From NCBI GenBank assembly GCA_000635535.1, contig JFMF01000423.1:1-35547 (forward strand): DNA of 35,547 nt, given 5' to 3'. Origin of the DNA: Prochlorococcus sp. scB243_496M6 (GTDB lineage: Bacteria; Cyanobacteriota; Cyanobacteriia; PCC-6307; Cyanobiaceae). Position 1 is the first letter of the stretch. Each line of letters begins with the position of its first letter. The position numbers were made by a program, and so were the translations under genes. The notes under the pieces were generated by a model. The model made no database searches and had not been told where the DNA came from. It saw nothing but the letters and a program-made list of their open reading frames with translations. This document shows, one piece after another, positions 34,784-35,547 of the stretch.

Positions 34784-35493
34784 CTAACTTTTGAGGGTGA
34801 ATAAACCACTGGAATGTTGTCTTCAATTTTTCCAACTAATACTTTATCGGCAAGATCAACAAATAATCCATTTTCTAATACTCCTGGAATATTATTGATC
34901 TTCATTTCAATATCTTTTGGATTCTTAATACCATCATTAAATAATACATCCAGGATGAGGTTACCTTGGTCAGTAACAACTGGTCCAGCTTTTTTGATAG
35001 CCATTCTCAAAGAAGAACTGCCCTTCATTTCTGAAATGACCTCCTGAACTTGCTTCCAAGAATTTGGAAGAACTTCTACAGGTAAAGGGAAAGATTGATT
35101 TAAATTTTGTACAAGTTTAGTTTCATCAACAACAATCAACAATTGATTAGCTTTAGATGCCACTAACTTTTCTCTGACATGACATGCTCCTCCTCCTTTT
35201 ATTAATTGGAACCCTGGATCTACTTCATCTGCTCCATCAATTGCTAAATCGATTTGAGATAGAGAAGCCAAATCGATAAGCGGAATATCCAGTTCAAGCG
35301 CTAAAACTTCTGATTGAAAAGAAGTTGCAACACCTTTTATATTTTTGAGTTTTCCAGAGCGTATTTCATCCGCAAGGCTTTTTATCATTAACGCAGCTGT
35401 AGATCCAGAACCTAATCCAAGAACCATGTCACTCTTAACTTCTCTTATTGCTGCATCAGCAACAACTTGTTTCATTTGAGTTTGTGAATCCAA
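34780..35493 (-). CDS. rpiA: Ribose-5-phosphate isomerase A
   Basis: This 237-residue enzyme interconverts ribose 5-phosphate and ribulose 5-phosphate, serving the Calvin-Benson cycle and the pentose phosphate pathway. [12 protein letters not shown] (26-37) binds the phosphate, [11 protein letters not shown] holds the catalytic aspartates, and [16 protein letters not shown] holds the Lys and Glu. The start is TTG at 35493, keeping the DSQTQMKQ N-terminus; ATG at 35475 would remove six residues and is the alternative. It is convergent with hisD. The 54 bases to the window edge hold no gene I can support. Confidence 0.93.
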   Translation of the reverse strand: MDSQTQMKQVVADAAIREVKSDMVLGLGSGSTAALMIKSLADEIRSGKLKNIKGVATSFQSEVLALELDIPLIDLASLSQIDLAIDGADEVDPGFQLIKGGGACHVREKLVASKANQLLIVVDETKLVQNLNQSFPLPVEVLPNSWKQVQEVISEMKGSSSLRMAIKKAGPVVTDQGNLILDVLFNDGIKNPKDIEMKINNIPGVLENGLFVDLADKVLVGKIEDNIPVVYSPSKVS

Positions 35494-35547
35494 AATCTTT
35501 TTCTCTAAATAGTTATAGATTATTAAATTTCAATGGGTGCTTTATGT

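Noticed and set aside
35494..35547. Possible start (ATG at 35533, plus strand) or C-terminal end (minus strand, ending at a TAA) of a neighbouring gene at the right edge
   Set aside because: Too few codons remain in either direction to support a frame or a family.

Overview
This is a low-GC, gene-dense cyanobacterial chromosome segment that most resembles a high-light-adapted Prochlorococcus. The evidence is the strong A+T bias, the split RNA polymerase (separate rpoC1 gamma and rpoC2 beta-prime genes with a large insertion in rpoC2), a high-light-inducible (Hli) protein gene, Ycf35/DUF1257, DUF2997 and DUF3143 proteins, very short intergenic spaces and a compact biotin operon with a BioK-type esterase. 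The species call is from protein and gene-order recognition, not from a database search.

Layout. 1-543 (minus): the first codons of atpB and the Atp1 protein, the head of the ATP synthase operon. 811-4072 (plus): ftsW, then ccdA and ccsB, the two membrane parts of the System II cytochrome c assembly pathway. 4069-6091: queF (minus), an unknown 81-residue gene and glnB (plus), tlyA (minus). 6381-9110 (plus): purB and fumC, two enzymes of the same lyase superfamily. 9120-11846 (minus): a Ski2-type helicase. 11986-16553 (plus): the biotin operon bioF-bioK-bioC-bioD-bioA, with overlapping or abutting genes; bioB is not in the window. 16562-17273 (minus): a DUF3143 gene and a membrane-anchored J-domain protein. 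17363-18076 (plus): rsmG. 18079-21315 (minus): aldo/keto reductase, ferredoxin, DUF1257, DUF2997, a HEAT-repeat protein and an unlisted 41-residue membrane peptide. 21372-33376 (minus): rlmN, an hli gene, rpoC2, rpoC1, rpoB, tatD and rpsT; transcription runs rpsT to rlmN. 33497-34783 (plus): hisD. 34780-35493 (minus): rpiA.

No stretch over 300 bases lacks a gene. The longest spacers are 6092-6380 (289 bases, one possible 20-codon peptide), 544-810 (267 bases, divergent promoters only) and 32036-32255 (220 bases, rpoB leader). I saw no tRNA, rRNA, CRISPR array, insertion sequence, phage gene or attachment site.

Most of the window is core housekeeping content. The observations most worth following up are: an aldo/keto reductase whose C-terminal iron-sulfur domain seems to have lost its cysteines and which sits next to a free ferredoxin gene; a PII protein with Phe instead of Tyr at position 51, preceded by an uncharacterised small gene; two short membrane-protein genes (50 and 41 codons) on either side of rlmN; and six convergent gene pairs that all meet within 9 bases. 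I did not find a clearly new multi-gene system.
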